NCBI RefSeq assembly: GCF_000337215.1
Contig: NZ_AOHZ01000035.1
Coordinates: 37,387-93,539 of the forward strand
DNA: 56,153 nucleotides
Reading direction: 5' to 3'
Origin: Natronolimnohabitans innermongolicus JCM 12255
Lineage (GTDB): Archaea > Halobacteriota > Halobacteria > Halobacteriales > Natrialbaceae
Shown: one piece after another, positions 36,190 through 45,320 of the stretch
How the letters are laid out: each line of letters opens with the position of its first letter
How positions within the stretch are numbered: the stretch's first letter is position 1
Translations under genes and position numbers: made by a program
Notes under the pieces: generated by a model
Told to the model about the DNA's origin: nothing
The model's database searches: none
The model's input: the letters and a program-made list of their open reading frames with translations, nothing else

Positions 36190-38876
36190 GTTGGGTGCAA
36201 GTAGGGTTGATCAGTTCGCTCCAGTAGTCGCTCGAGTTCCGCGTTGAGCGTCTCGATATCGAAGTCTGCGATCTTTCTGTTCTGTATGTCGAAGAGGTCA
36301 CAGTCTTCTGTCTCGAAGACGGAGGCCTGCAGCCGACCGAGCTCTTCGAAATAGTACTCCTCAAGGAGGGGTAGAATATTGTAATACCACGCGTCTCGGA
36401 CGTCCTTCGCCGAATTCAACCCCAGAAGATAGGAGTGACCGATCCGTTTTCCCTTCCCGAGTTCGCCCGAGTCCAGGATGTTGGCGTTGATGACTTGGAG
36501 CGCTGCGATAGAATTTTCTAAAATCTGATGGAATCGCGGAGAGTCGTCGAGAAATTCGTTGACTCCCACAGATCCGAAATCGTACTCTTCGGTGAACACG
36601 TCGTAGTTCGGTGGGAATGAGAAGAAGCTGAATCGCCGGCGCAACGCAGCATCAACGAGCGCGATAGAGCGATCGGCCGTGTTCATTGTCCCGATAACGT
36701 AGAGATTCGGAGGGATTCCGAACTCGTCTCCCGAGTGTGCCAACTCGACGATCACTTCTTCGTCGGCTCCGAGTCGCTTGTTTCGCTCGAGCTGTGTGAT
36801 CGTCTCTCCGAAGATCTTCGCGAGGTTACCTCGGTTGATTTCGTCGATGATGAGAATATATGGGTCGGCTTCAGATGGATTGTCAGCGTCTCTGTAAGCC
36901 CGTTCCGCATCTCGACAGATCCGTTTGAATATCCCGTCTTCGATATCGTAGGTGACTGTGCCCGTCTCGTCTTGCTTGGCAGTGAGTCCTTCGAGGAAGT
37001 CCTCGTAATTGAACGAGGGGTGGAATGTGACGACTCGAAGTTGCTCTTCTGTAGGCTGTTCCAGTTGGTCGTTCAGCCACCATCGGGAAAACTTCCGAGC
37101 AGTGTGCGTTTTTCCCGTTCCCGGGGGACCATGGAAGATGACCTGGCCCGTGGACACTAGCTGTGACGCGATTTCGTCTGCCCGGTTCGGTGATTCTTCT
37201 TCTGGCAATACGTCGATCTCGTCACGGTCGTACTCGATCTTAGTGACACGTGTGGAGAATTTATCTAAGACCCACTCGACGAGTTCTTCGTTCTCGGCTT
37301 TCTCGACGTGCAGATCGACTAGGACACTGACGACCGGGAAATCACTCCCCCTGAGTTCTTGGGATCTCTCTTTGAGTGTTTCGTGTGGGATCCGATCTCG
37401 TTTGATCGCCGCGATCTCTGCTTCGATCGTACTATCCGGCTTTTCGTCGATCGAAGTGTCCAACTCGATTTCGGCAATGTCACAAGTGACGTACAATTCG
37501 TCGAACTCAACGATGTTCCGGTAGTCCGTGTTTCCGTGGAACTCGTTCCACCACCAGGATTCGTTTTTCGTCCGTTTGTTCGAAACGATACCACAGCCGA
37601 TCAAGCCTTTTCCTGGACTGCTGAGGTCATCATTCTTCGTATCCTGGGTAACATAGAAGACGACGACATCACCTCTGTCTATCTTGTCGAAATCGTCTTT
37701 CTGTGAGTCGGTAAATTGGATCGCGCCGTACTGATATATTGTTGGATAGTCATCACCGTGTGACGTGAATCGCCACACAGTGATCTCCTCACGATTGTTT
37801 TCGAAGTACTCCGCGATCGGAAATCCCTCGGCATCGTCTCCCGCTGCCTCTTCTGAATCTTCTTCACATTCAGAGTCGAGATTGAACTCGTTGCCACGTA
37901 AGTTGAGGAACTTCACGTGGTTCATGTTCACGGTGAGATCAAGTTTCGACTGCAGGTCACGAACGAGTACAATGAAGAGAGTCTCTGTAGGCGAGAGGTC
38001 TCCCACGGATCCTGTTCCGAGGTTGGATCGGAATTCTTCGAGTTCTGATTCAACCTGTTCGAAAAGCGTCTCAATCTGGTCGAAAACAAACACCTCTTCT
38101 GGAGACGGCTGCGTATTTGGTCCAAACCCTCGAAGTGCGGCCGTCCACTGCGACAAAATGCTGCGTGTGAGATGGGTATCGAGCCAGTTCTCGTGCCCTG
38201 ATTGCTTCAGCTTTGACCGAATTGCCTCCGTGGCGTCACTGATGCCATCGTACGAGTCGGGTTCCGAATTTGGTTCATCACCCGGAGTACTGCCGTTAGA
38301 CGCGTACTTTCGATACGTATCTACGATCGTTTTCAGGTCCTGAACGATTTGCTCATCGTCAGGTATCTCACCGAGTTCGTAGCGGTTGTAGAAGATCGTC
38401 CCAGGTCCATACAGGGAGTTTCGGCTTGAGGCATGTGGGAATTCGAGGTGACCGGCAGAGAATCCGGCCGGATCGAACTCTTTTCGCACGCTCCTGGCAG
38501 TCTCTTCGAGGTGGCGGCGTGCTTCTCTCGTACCGAGATCATTCTTTATTTCTGTAACACCTTGGTTAAGGGTGAGAGTCACCCGGTCCTCTTGTGGTTC
38601 GAATAGATAGACGACGTAAATTCCCTCTTGAATACTGTTCGTCTCACGCTGGTCGAGAATAGCGACCCACGGAATCGAGGTCCATCGGCCCTTCCCAGCC
38701 GAGGCTTTTACAACCAAATTCTCGTCGTCCAGGATCTGGCGAATTTGACTCGGTATTCTCTCTTCGATATCCGTGCGTATCTCGTGTTCTGAAATTCCCT
38801 GTCCGATCTGGTCGACTGGATACTCTGAAACGACTCTACGAAGCAACCCCGCGAACCCTGGAGAGGGCGAAGACAT
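36186..38876 (-). CDS. mcrB: McrB AAA+ GTPase-like protein with DUF3578 and EVE-like domains
   Basis: The protein has 896 residues. The order is: a DUF3578/MrcB-type N-terminal domain (about 10-205), a helical spacer, and an EVE/PUA-like domain (about 355-500, with VWRFTSHGD, GDVVVFYVTQ and GLIGCGIVSNK). The AAA+ motor follows, with Walker A GPPGTGKTHTARKF near 582, Walker B ILIIDEINRGNLAKIFGE near 667 and the McrB signature MNTADRSIALVDAALRRRF near 735. EVE domains read modified bases, so this McrB probably recognises modified cytosine or another hypermodified base in incoming DNA. It is leaderless: ATTTAAAT lies 27 nt upstream. It is paired with mcrC. Confidence 0.92.
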   Translation of the reverse strand: MSSPSPGFAGLLRRVVSEYPVDQIGQGISEHEIRTDIEERIPSQIRQILDDENLVVKASAGKGRWTSIPWVAILDQRETNSIQEGIYVVYLFEPQEDRVTLTLNQGVTEIKNDLGTREARRHLEETARSVRKEFDPAGFSAGHLEFPHASSRNSLYGPGTIFYNRYELGEIPDDEQIVQDLKTIVDTYRKYASNGSTPGDEPNSEPDSYDGISDATEAIRSKLKQSGHENWLDTHLTRSILSQWTAALRGFGPNTQPSPEEVFVFDQIETLFEQVESELEEFRSNLGTGSVGDLSPTETLFIVLVRDLQSKLDLTVNMNHVKFLNLRGNEFNLDSECEEDSEEAAGDDAEGFPIAEYFENNREEITVWRFTSHGDDYPTIYQYGAIQFTDSQKDDFDKIDRGDVVVFYVTQDTKNDDLSSPGKGLIGCGIVSNKRTKNESWWWNEFHGNTDYRNIVEFDELYVTCDIAEIELDTSIDEKPDSTIEAEIAAIKRDRIPHETLKERSQELRGSDFPVVSVLVDLHVEKAENEELVEWVLDKFSTRVTKIEYDRDEIDVLPEEESPNRADEIASQLVSTGQVIFHGPPGTGKTHTARKFSRWWLNDQLEQPTEEQLRVVTFHPSFNYEDFLEGLTAKQDETGTVTYDIEDGIFKRICRDAERAYRDADNPSEADPYILIIDEINRGNLAKIFGETITQLERNKRLGADEEVIVELAHSGDEFGIPPNLYVIGTMNTADRSIALVDAALRRRFSFFSFPPNYDVFTEEYDFGSVGVNEFLDDSPRFHQILENSIAALQVINANILDSGELGKGKRIGHSYLLGLNSAKDVRDAWYYNILPLLEEYYFEELGRLQASVFETEDCDLFDIQNRKIADFDIETLNAELERLLERTDQPYLHPT

Positions 38877-38899
38877 GGAACGATATATCCAAGGCTACA

Positions 38900-38907
38900 A
38901 TTTAAAT
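38900..38907 (-). promoter_or_regulatory. ATTTAAAT TATA box for mcrBC
   Basis: A symmetric TATA-like box centred 27 nt before ATG 38876 on the minus strand; a leaderless promoter for the mcrBC operon. Confidence 0.6.
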
Positions 38908-39547
38908 GCAACCGAAATTCAGTACTAAGCGATAATATTTTCGCGAATTAAACTGAGTCTCGTAATGGATTCGTGCTGTATTCACCTATGGAAACGCTGC
39001 TGACTGACCAGACCACTGCTGTCGATAAAATGGTTGAGCCGTAATGGGCCTCTCCCCCTGTCACACCCGGCAGGCGGTCGGAATCTTGGTGCGGTGCGGT
39101 CGCTGTCCGGCTATAGCAGTCGCCCACGCTGACACTGGCCAGCAACTGAGGATCACTGGGTTAGCGATCCGCAGATCTTCTGTGAGTCCCAGCTGAGATA
39201 GTGGTCTCGTCTCGGCTTCTCAATCAGTGTCTTCTCGAACGGGACGCCAGTGCGTGAACCAGAGGTTCACCTATTCGGACTTTCCCGGCTGCCGCGCGAC
39301 GCAGCAGCCAGACTGTAACGCCGATGATTCGGCTTTTTTCGCACTTGGACCAGTCAGCACGACGTGCTCGATGGCACGGAATACAGATCGGTCTCTTGCG
39401 CTCCATACTTGGTTCACGCTCTCAGGGCATACACCATTTCCATCGAGTCAGCAAGACTCCTGAAATACATCACTGATCAAGGGTTTCCTCAGAGCGCATC
39501 AGTCACAATTCCGCAAATTTACTTGACGCTCTCTCATAGAAGCGTTC
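38908..39547. other. Gene-free, structured intergenic stretch with candidate small RNA
   Basis: No convincing protein gene lies in these 640 bp. On the plus strand three hairpins occur in 90 nt: GTGAAC/GTTCAC at 39254-39270, GGCTGC/GCAGCC at 39287-39309, and GCCGA/TCGGC at 39320-39333 followed by six T. The last is terminator-like. This could be the 3' part of a non-coding RNA or just the terminator of a lost gene. A weak AAATTTAC box near 39515 may serve the PadR-like gene. Confidence 0.35.
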
Positions 39548-39829
39548 ATGTACGACCTGACCGGGTTTCAACGTGACCTTCTGTACGTGGCTGCTGGGCT
39601 AGACGATCCTCACGGACTTGCGATCAAAGACGAACTCGAGAACTACTACGAGAAGGAGATCCACCACGGCCGTTTGTATCCGAACCTTGACACCCTCGTC
39701 GATAAAGGGCTGATCGAGAAAGGTGAGGCCGACCGTCGGACGAACGTCTATTCCGTGACTCGTCGAGGACGTCGGGAGATCGAAGATCGACGACAGTGGG
39801 AAGACCAGTACGTCGACGATACGCTGTGA
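39548..39829 (+). CDS. PadR-like winged-helix regulator
   Basis: The 93-residue protein is one winged-helix domain: an opening helix FQRDLLYVAAGL, then GLAIKDELENYY, the recognition region GRLYPNLDTLVDKGLIEKG (near 43-61), and the wing RRTNVYSVTRRGRREIE. The G-R-L-Y-P-N-L signature is that of PadR-type regulators common in haloarchaea. It probably represses its own or neighbouring genes. It lies between McrBC and the ArdC-like gene and points toward the latter. Confidence 0.85.
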   Translation: MYDLTGFQRDLLYVAAGLDDPHGLAIKDELENYYEKEIHHGRLYPNLDTLVDKGLIEKGEADRRTNVYSVTRRGRREIEDRRQWEDQYVDDTL

Positions 39830-39971
39830 CTTTGGTGGAGACCGTTCTCCAAGGCTGCTGATCCTTCTCCTACTCGTCTACCGTCTCGACACTGACCGCA
39901 CGGTGGATTTTTCCAGACCCGCTGATGGCCAGCGGTCTTCTCGAGTTCGACTCGAGGGACATGAAGCGAAC

Positions 39972-40907
39972 ATGGCTACGAGCAACAGCACCCGGGAAAC
40001 GTTCGACGATTCGGATACCCGGCACGACGAGATGCACAGTACGATCGAAACGTGGCTCGAGGACCTCGTCTGTGAGGTCGACGACGCCGTCTCAAGCGAG
40101 CAGTTCAGAGAGTGGCTCGACGTCCAGAGTGAGTTCCACGACTACTCTCCTCGAAACACACTGCTGATCAAACTCCAGTGTCCGCACGCGACTCGAGTCG
40201 CCGGCTACAGAACGTGGCAAAACGAGTTCGATCGATGTGTGAGCGAAGGCGAGAAGGCGGTCTGGATCTGGGCACCGATCATCGCGAGGAAGTGCCCCGA
40301 GTGTGGGAACTCGTCGTCCTACCACGAACGGAGTGAGTGCGAATACGACGAAACTGAACCCGACGAGTGGAACAAGGGGCTTGTCGGCTTTCGGCCAGCA
40401 CCAGTCTTCGATATATCCCAGACGGAGGGGGAGCCACTCCCAGAACTCGAGACCGAGGCAATCGGGAATGCCGATGAGTTGGTGCCAGCACTCCTCGAGG
40501 CAGCGGTTGTCCTTGAGATAGAGGTTGAGATCGTATCTCCTCGAAAATGGTCTCACGGCAGCGCCAAGGGCGTCTGTCAGTATCGTCTGGAGAAACAGCC
40601 ACTCGTGGAAGTCCGTGATCGTGAAAACGAGGCTGATCTCGCCGTCACACTCGTTCACGAGTACGCTCACGCACTGCTGCACGGTGGTCTCGATACCGAC
40701 GACGAACGGTCAAAGCGTGAGCTCGAGGCCGAAGCAGTCGGCTATATCGTCGGTCGGTATTTTGGGCTGGACACAAGTGGGTCAGCGTTCTACCTCGCTG
40801 TCTGGAAGGGAGACGAGCCGGAGACACTCCTCGATCGGCTCGAGCGCATAAGCTCGACAGCTCAGAGAATCATCGACACCGTTAACAAGGTGATGAGCGA
40901 CGAGTGA
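39972..40907 (+). CDS. ArdC-like antirestriction/zincin protein
   Basis: ATG 39972 gives 311 residues; a GTG at 39903 would extend it. The N-terminal part resembles the ssDNA-binding ArdC domain: FHDYSPRNTLLIKLQCP and ATRVAGYRTWQNEFDRCVSEGEKAVWIW, then CPECGNSS with a Cys pair. A zinc-metallopeptidase motif follows in TLVHEYAHALLHGG near 226-239 and a helper Glu in LEAEAVGYIVG near 257. ArdC-family proteins protect incoming plasmid DNA from restriction, so its place beside McrBC and a conjugation module fits. The order (ssDNA-binding then zincin) is normal for the family. Confidence 0.82.
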   Translation: MATSNSTRETFDDSDTRHDEMHSTIETWLEDLVCEVDDAVSSEQFREWLDVQSEFHDYSPRNTLLIKLQCPHATRVAGYRTWQNEFDRCVSEGEKAVWIWAPIIARKCPECGNSSSYHERSECEYDETEPDEWNKGLVGFRPAPVFDISQTEGEPLPELETEAIGNADELVPALLEAAVVLEIEVEIVSPRKWSHGSAKGVCQYRLEKQPLVEVRDRENEADLAVTLVHEYAHALLHGGLDTDDERSKRELEAEAVGYIVGRYFGLDTSGSAFYLAVWKGDEPETLLDRLERISSTAQRIIDTVNKVMSDE

Positions 40908-41241
40908 CCGAACGCTTCTGCTCGAGATCAACAAGCTGTTGCAGCATCTTGTCGAATGCTGGCTGAGACATATTCTCCTGAAATCAGACATCACAGTGTA
41001 ACTATGGGACGTTCCGCAGCTCTACACAAGAGCACTATTATTTAACCTACAAGACTCACAAACCGACGGTCTGTTGGTTAACCCATTCGTGACGCCTGTC
41101 TGATTTGCAGTCCTAACTCCATACTGGCACTTGCAATTTCAGCGCTTCGTGATCGCGATTCTGTAAGCGCTCGTTTGATTGCTGTTCGACCTATACCATA
41201 GTCTGAAAGTTTTATCTCAATCGGTTCTGTTGACAGTACAT
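40908..41241. promoter_or_regulatory. Intergenic stretch with TATA-like box for the DUF262 gene
   Basis: About 330 bp without a visible gene. GTTTTATC at 41209-41216 is centred 29 nt before ATG 41242, fitting a leaderless start. TGTTGGTTAA at 41072-41081 repeats the arm seen at 31840, probably by chance. Confidence 0.4.
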
Positions 41242-43152
41242 ATGATGGAGACGCTTGAAGACTTTGTCTCAAAACTTAACGAGCGGGCGTTTCTGCCGGG
41301 CCTGCAGCGAGAGTTTGTCTGGGACGAAGAGCAGATTGCAATGCTCTTCGACTCATTCATTCGTGGGTACCCTGTCGGTCAGGTAACGCTGTGGGATGTC
41401 GATAGTGCTGAAGACAACTTCACCACGTACGAATTCATCCGCAAGTACATCGACGGCGATGGACGGGTACCTCGACGAGTTCGCGACCGTGATGCCCGAC
41501 GTTATAACAAGCGTGTTGCAGTTGAGGATATCATCTGTGATTATCTCGTCATTGATGGGCAACAGCGGCTCAATTCAGCATACGTTGGCCTCTGTGGTTC
41601 GTTGTTCACATACTCGGGTGGGAGTGCCGGCAGTCGAGCAGACGAACGGTTCTGGAGCGAGAAAGTTCTCTGTATCAATCTGCTCGGCAGCCCTGAGTAC
41701 CGCGACGCCGATGGGCTTAGACTCGCAGGCGACTACGAATTCGAGTTTCGGGCGACGGACAGTCTAGATCCCGAAAGCGAGATCGGCTACGAAAGGACAT
41801 TAACGAGCGACAGTGACGTCCATCGTTTGTGGTTTCCCGTTCACGAATTCGTCACCGAGAACGGAGCGGAACGAGAGACAAGCACAGTGGACCACGAAGT
41901 GGAACAACAGATTGAGAATCTAGAATTGAGTGCGACGGGGCCACAGAGACGGGCGCTGCACCGCGTGGCGCAACGGGTCGTCACGAAATTCCGCCAAAAT
42001 GTACTGGGCTACGAACTTCCGAGTACGACGGTCAAGTACTCTTCCCAAGAAGTTCACACGATCTTCTCGCGCATCAATCTAGCCGGAGAGAGTCCCCAAC
42101 CATACCAGTACACCCAGTCATTGCTAGCCACCTACTGTCCGTACACCGAAGAAGACGCGTTCCATCCACGCGAGAAGTTAAAATCACATATTGAAACACT
42201 GTCCGACCGTCATCCAGATTTCGAGACAGAGATTACGAGACAGTTCCTCACTCGCTGCTTGGTTTATTTGATTAACGAAGATCTCCTTCAGACTTCGGTC
42301 GAAGCTTTCTCGAAAGATGAGGAGGTAAAGGACATGCGCAACAAGTGGATCGCCCCCGATGACATGGGGAACCCACACGGCCGCTTCGAAACAGCCATCG
42401 ACAGAGGGTTTCAAACGGTCGGTAATGTCGGACTGACGCCGAAGTCGATGCCGAGTATACTTCTCGTCGCTCTCTTGGCGAAATTTTACTATGAAAATCC
42501 TGACGCCGAAGTCAACGAGGCGAACGAACGAGCTGCATTCCGCTTTGTTGCCAAGTCCCAGCTGCTCAATGCGTTAACCGGCTCACAGGCCCGATCTATG
42601 GCACAATCACTGTCTGATCTTCGGCCGGAAGACGGCTTTGAGACCTTCCCAGGTGATCAGTTGCTTGATGATATGGATCTCCACCTCACCGCCGAACACG
42701 TCGACAAAGCCGTCGAGAACGCACGCTACGACAATGGGGCGAGCGAGGGTGATACGTTCACCCACAAAGGCGTCGCGGCAATCCTCGCGCTGCTTGATGA
42801 AGGGCATGCCGATCTTGATATTGAGCGGCTCAGCGTGGATCATATATATCCGCAAGCATGTGCTGATGATATCCCAACGGTGGGCCCCGATAGTGGCGGA
42901 GTCAAGATCCACCGCATTGGTAATCTTCAGCTCCTCGACGCTGCAGAGAACCGTCGGAAAGGCAACACACTCCCCGAAGAATGGCTCAGCGGGCTTGGTG
43001 AGGCCGAAGCAGATCATTATCGCACTGTGAATCGCTACCCCGAGGGTATCACCCTGACACTAGAAAACTACCAAGAATTCGTCGAGCGACGAGAAGTTGC
43101 AATGAAAGAGGCGCTCAAGGAAAAATACGCCGTATCGGCGGTCGAACCTTAG
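41242..43152 (+). CDS. DUF262-DUF1524 nuclease (GmrSD/SspE-like)
   Basis: The protein has 636 residues from ATG 41242 (ATG 41245 also possible). The N-terminal DUF262 domain starts PGLQREFVWDEEQIAMLFDS and has the VIDGQQRLNSAYVGL motif near 103-117, where DGQQR is the ParB-like nucleotide site. The C-terminal DUF1524 HNH-type nuclease has DHIYPQA near 533 and HRIGNLQLLDAAENRRKGN near 557-575. This single-chain layout occurs in GmrSD, which restricts glucosylated-hmC phage DNA, and in SspE, which senses phosphorothioate DNA. No dnd/ssp modification genes lie in the window, so the GmrSD-like, modification-dependent reading is preferred. Confidence 0.88.
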   Translation: MMETLEDFVSKLNERAFLPGLQREFVWDEEQIAMLFDSFIRGYPVGQVTLWDVDSAEDNFTTYEFIRKYIDGDGRVPRRVRDRDARRYNKRVAVEDIICDYLVIDGQQRLNSAYVGLCGSLFTYSGGSAGSRADERFWSEKVLCINLLGSPEYRDADGLRLAGDYEFEFRATDSLDPESEIGYERTLTSDSDVHRLWFPVHEFVTENGAERETSTVDHEVEQQIENLELSATGPQRRALHRVAQRVVTKFRQNVLGYELPSTTVKYSSQEVHTIFSRINLAGESPQPYQYTQSLLATYCPYTEEDAFHPREKLKSHIETLSDRHPDFETEITRQFLTRCLVYLINEDLLQTSVEAFSKDEEVKDMRNKWIAPDDMGNPHGRFETAIDRGFQTVGNVGLTPKSMPSILLVALLAKFYYENPDAEVNEANERAAFRFVAKSQLLNALTGSQARSMAQSLSDLRPEDGFETFPGDQLLDDMDLHLTAEHVDKAVENARYDNGASEGDTFTHKGVAAILALLDEGHADLDIERLSVDHIYPQACADDIPTVGPDSGGVKIHRIGNLQLLDAAENRRKGNTLPEEWLSGLGEAEADHYRTVNRYPEGITLTLENYQEFVERREVAMKEALKEKYAVSAVEP

Positions 43153-43281
43153 TCAGAGCTCCTTATTGTTGGCTGAGTTGTGCGTGGAGAACATCTACGA
43201 CTGACGGAACGTTAGCAGCGGTATTTTTATTTGCCCCTGAAGGGTGCGGGGCTACTCAGAATTGCCTCGTGCTGATCGGAC

Positions 43282-43392
43282 ATGGTTACGAGAGACATCC
43301 CCAAGATGAGCTTCGGCGAACAGATCAGTAGAACAAATTCGGTTGCTACTCAGCTGGAATGGCTTGGAATCGAGCTTCAGGTGGAATTATGA
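43282..43392 (+). CDS. Possible 36-residue leader protein
   Basis: ATG 43282 opens a 36-codon frame whose TGA overlaps the ATG of the methylase-like gene (ATGA at 43389-43392), as in true coupled genes here. The peptide is mildly amphipathic (MSFGEQISRTNSVATQLEW). TATTTTTAT at about 43221-43229 lies upstream but 50 nt away. It may be a small protein, a coupling leader or chance. Confidence 0.3.
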   Translation: MVTRDIPKMSFGEQISRTNSVATQLEWLGIELQVEL

Positions 43393-44156
43393 GTTCTCAA
43401 ATCAAGCCGGAAATCCGTGAGATGGTGACAGATTCTTTGAACGAGATCTCTGTGAAGACTGGGGATTCGTCCTATCAGGTTTTCTCAGATTTTCTTGATC
43501 TCACTATCTCAAGTTTCTCCGGTGATGAACGGCAATACTCGGCTCAAATTGAACGATATCGTACTGATGGCCACGACATGGCCACCGTGAAGAATCTTCT
43601 TCAACTCCATGCAAAAGCTCTTAGCGGGCTTGTCGTTGGATTAGAGAAAACCAATGAAGATGTTCTTGGTGCTGTTTATGAACATTACTCAACTACCTCA
43701 GATAACTTTGCTCAGCACTTCACACCAGGCTCAGTTAGTGGTACAATGGCTGAAATAGCGTTTCCAGATGAGGACAAAATCCGTAATGCTTCCCCTGACT
43801 ACCCGCTTCTCATCGGTGATCTCAGTGGATGTGGAAGCGGAAGCCTTCTCTTGGAGAGTGCATATCGTCTTCAAAATATACGAAGAGATTGTCCAGCTAT
43901 CTACGTTGGATGGGATATTGATCCTGACTGCACGAAGATGTGTGTCATCAACTTCGTGTTGAATGGACTCCCAGGATATGTGTTTCAGGGAGACACGCTT
44001 CAAGTCCAAGTGAATCGATGCTGGAAAATCGAACCCACAAATCTGTCTCGAGAGAAAATGCCTGTTGCCGAAATACCCAACGGTGACACTGCTTACATCG
44101 AGGTCAAATCCAGTACACACGTTGATGATGGAACGGTCAAGTTTCCCGACCGGTAG
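43389..44156 (+). CDS. N6-DNA-methylase-like protein, C-terminus replaced by sfsA sequence
   Basis: ATG 43389 is favoured by the ATGA overlap (255 residues); ATG 43359 is ten codons earlier. The N-terminal domain is helical. FAQHFTPGSVSGTMAEIAF near 115-133, then LIGDLSGCGSGSLLLES and the Asp-rich YVGWDIDPDCTKMCVINF, correspond to the HsdM-like SAM-binding motifs (the first normally D-P-x-x-G-x-G). No NPP[YF] catalytic motif follows. After about residue 233 the frame continues as AYIEVKSSTHVDDGTVKFPDR, which is SfsA, not methylase, and then hits TAG. The gene is therefore a fusion to a pseudogene and may have been shortened. More AT-rich than its neighbours. Confidence 0.7.
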   Translation: MSSQIKPEIREMVTDSLNEISVKTGDSSYQVFSDFLDLTISSFSGDERQYSAQIERYRTDGHDMATVKNLLQLHAKALSGLVVGLEKTNEDVLGAVYEHYSTTSDNFAQHFTPGSVSGTMAEIAFPDEDKIRNASPDYPLLIGDLSGCGSGSLLLESAYRLQNIRRDCPAIYVGWDIDPDCTKMCVINFVLNGLPGYVFQGDTLQVQVNRCWKIEPTNLSREKMPVAEIPNGDTAYIEVKSSTHVDDGTVKFPDR

Positions 44157-44410
44157 ACTAAACGAGGCCGTCGTCATCTCTAAAATCTCGAAAAACTTCA
44201 TGAAGACGGGACGAAACCCATGTCGTCTTTATCGTCCAGCGTCCTGATGTCGAATGTTTCCGCCCATACCGGGATGTAGTTCCTGACTTCGCAGACCTAC
44301 TTTCCCGTGCGTAATGCGGGCGTCGAGGTACACGCCATCACAACCGTATTCGAACCACCCCGCTACCAATTTCAGAGCGACAAACTCCCGATTGACCTCG
44401 ACGAACTGTT
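44090..44410 (+). pseudogene. sfsA: sfsA fragment, broken by stops and frameshifts
   Basis: Read across frames, this strand gives the SfsA core: VEVKSSTHVDDGTVKFPDR, stop, TKRGRRHL, stop, then after a frameshift HVVFIVQRPDVECFRPYRD and PDFADLLSRA, then after another shift AGVEVHAITTVFEPPRYQF. SfsA proteins (sugar fermentation stimulation, nuclease-like fold) carry these motifs in this order. Stops at 44154 (TAG) and 44181 (TAA), plus shifts near 44218 and 44315, show decay. The N-terminal half is missing, replaced by the methylase-like gene. So this is a recombination joint in what was once chromosomal sequence. Confidence 0.8.
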
Positions 44411-44637
44411 TGTACTCGGGCGAGTGTCCGTCCTTCTTATCAATCTCACAATAAGAAATATCGAGCAACAGATAGGTATATGATTCTGAGTGGTTCCAAT
44501 TCCCAGTATCCGACGATAACAGGGGAAACAAACTCTCTAGCGCCGTGTTGAAAGATCGAAACAAAATAAGAAGGTGCCATTTTGTCACCGCAAGTACTAA
44601 GTGGTGTGCGGTCACACAACTTTCTGTGGCGGTAGAT

Positions 44638-45315
44638 ATGCGCGAAGGCGGAACACGGCTGGAAATCCTCTCCGTAGTCGCAACGCTAGAACGCGACCGA
44701 GAGAAGCCACCCCGCCAAAAAGACATCACAGAACAGGTCAGCGTAACACGAGGAACTGTCTCAAAGACGTGCACCTCGCTCGTCGAAGAAGGACAACTCC
44801 TCCTCGAAAACGGAGAATACCGTGTCAACGAGGAAATGCTCCTGCTCATCTACAAAGAGCATCTCGAAGGCTACCTCGTACGAGACTCTGCGAACAACGG
44901 GTTCGCGGACATAGTCGAAGCTCGCAACGAACTCCGAATACAGCTAAAAGGACAACTCCGTCAACTCGTGATGGACGGCGAAGAGGACGGCAGACGCCAG
45001 CTGATGGTGAACATCCTACGCGAAGTGCTGGTGTACGCGTCCACGTTCCGCGAGATCCAAACACTCCGTGACTACCTATTCACGGTCGATCACCTTGTCC
45101 GAACACTCGCCGCCCACATCACCACCAGCCCAGCCTTCGACAAAACCGTTGTCAAGCACTCGGACCCAATCCGCTTGCTGCTTCTCATCGCAGTAGCGCT
45201 TGACCGAGGATACAGCATGATGTCCAGCCTTCGCGCAACACACGAGGAACTCGACGAATTCCTCCCTGGAGAACCGGCAGAAGACCAGATGATCCGTTAC
45301 CTCAACCCACAGTAA
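44638..45315 (+). CDS. Winged-helix regulator of the type I restriction operon
   Basis: ATG 44638 gives 225 residues; an upstream in-frame start would add 31 poorly protein-like residues. Residues about 1-75 form a winged helix: LEILSVVATLERDREKPPRQKDI, the recognition helix TRGTVSKTCTSLVEEG, and the wing LLENGEYRVNE. The remainder is helical. It ends 5 bp before hsdM and is in the same operon, so it probably controls expression of the restriction genes, as similar haloarchaeal regulators beside hsd operons are thought to do. The 220 bp upstream hold no gene. Confidence 0.78.
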   Translation: MREGGTRLEILSVVATLERDREKPPRQKDITEQVSVTRGTVSKTCTSLVEEGQLLLENGEYRVNEEMLLLIYKEHLEGYLVRDSANNGFADIVEARNELRIQLKGQLRQLVMDGEEDGRRQLMVNILREVLVYASTFREIQTLRDYLFTVDHLVRTLAAHITTSPAFDKTVVKHSDPIRLLLLIAVALDRGYSMMSSLRATHEELDEFLPGEPAEDQMIRYLNPQ

Positions 45316-45320
45316 CCTAC

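Noticed and set aside
39200-39340. RNase P RNA on the minus strand
   Set aside because: GGGAAAGTCC after a hairpin recalls its first conserved region, but the matching 3' segment (ACAGAA...GGCTTA type) was not found downstream.
41072-41081. TGTTGGTTAA shared with the inverted repeat at 31808-31849
   Set aside because: A single 10-bp match 9 kb away is expected by chance in 56 kb and has no partner arm here.
41242-43152. SspE of a phosphorothioate system
   Set aside because: The domain order fits, but no ssp or dnd modification genes are in the window, so a GmrSD-like reading is safer.
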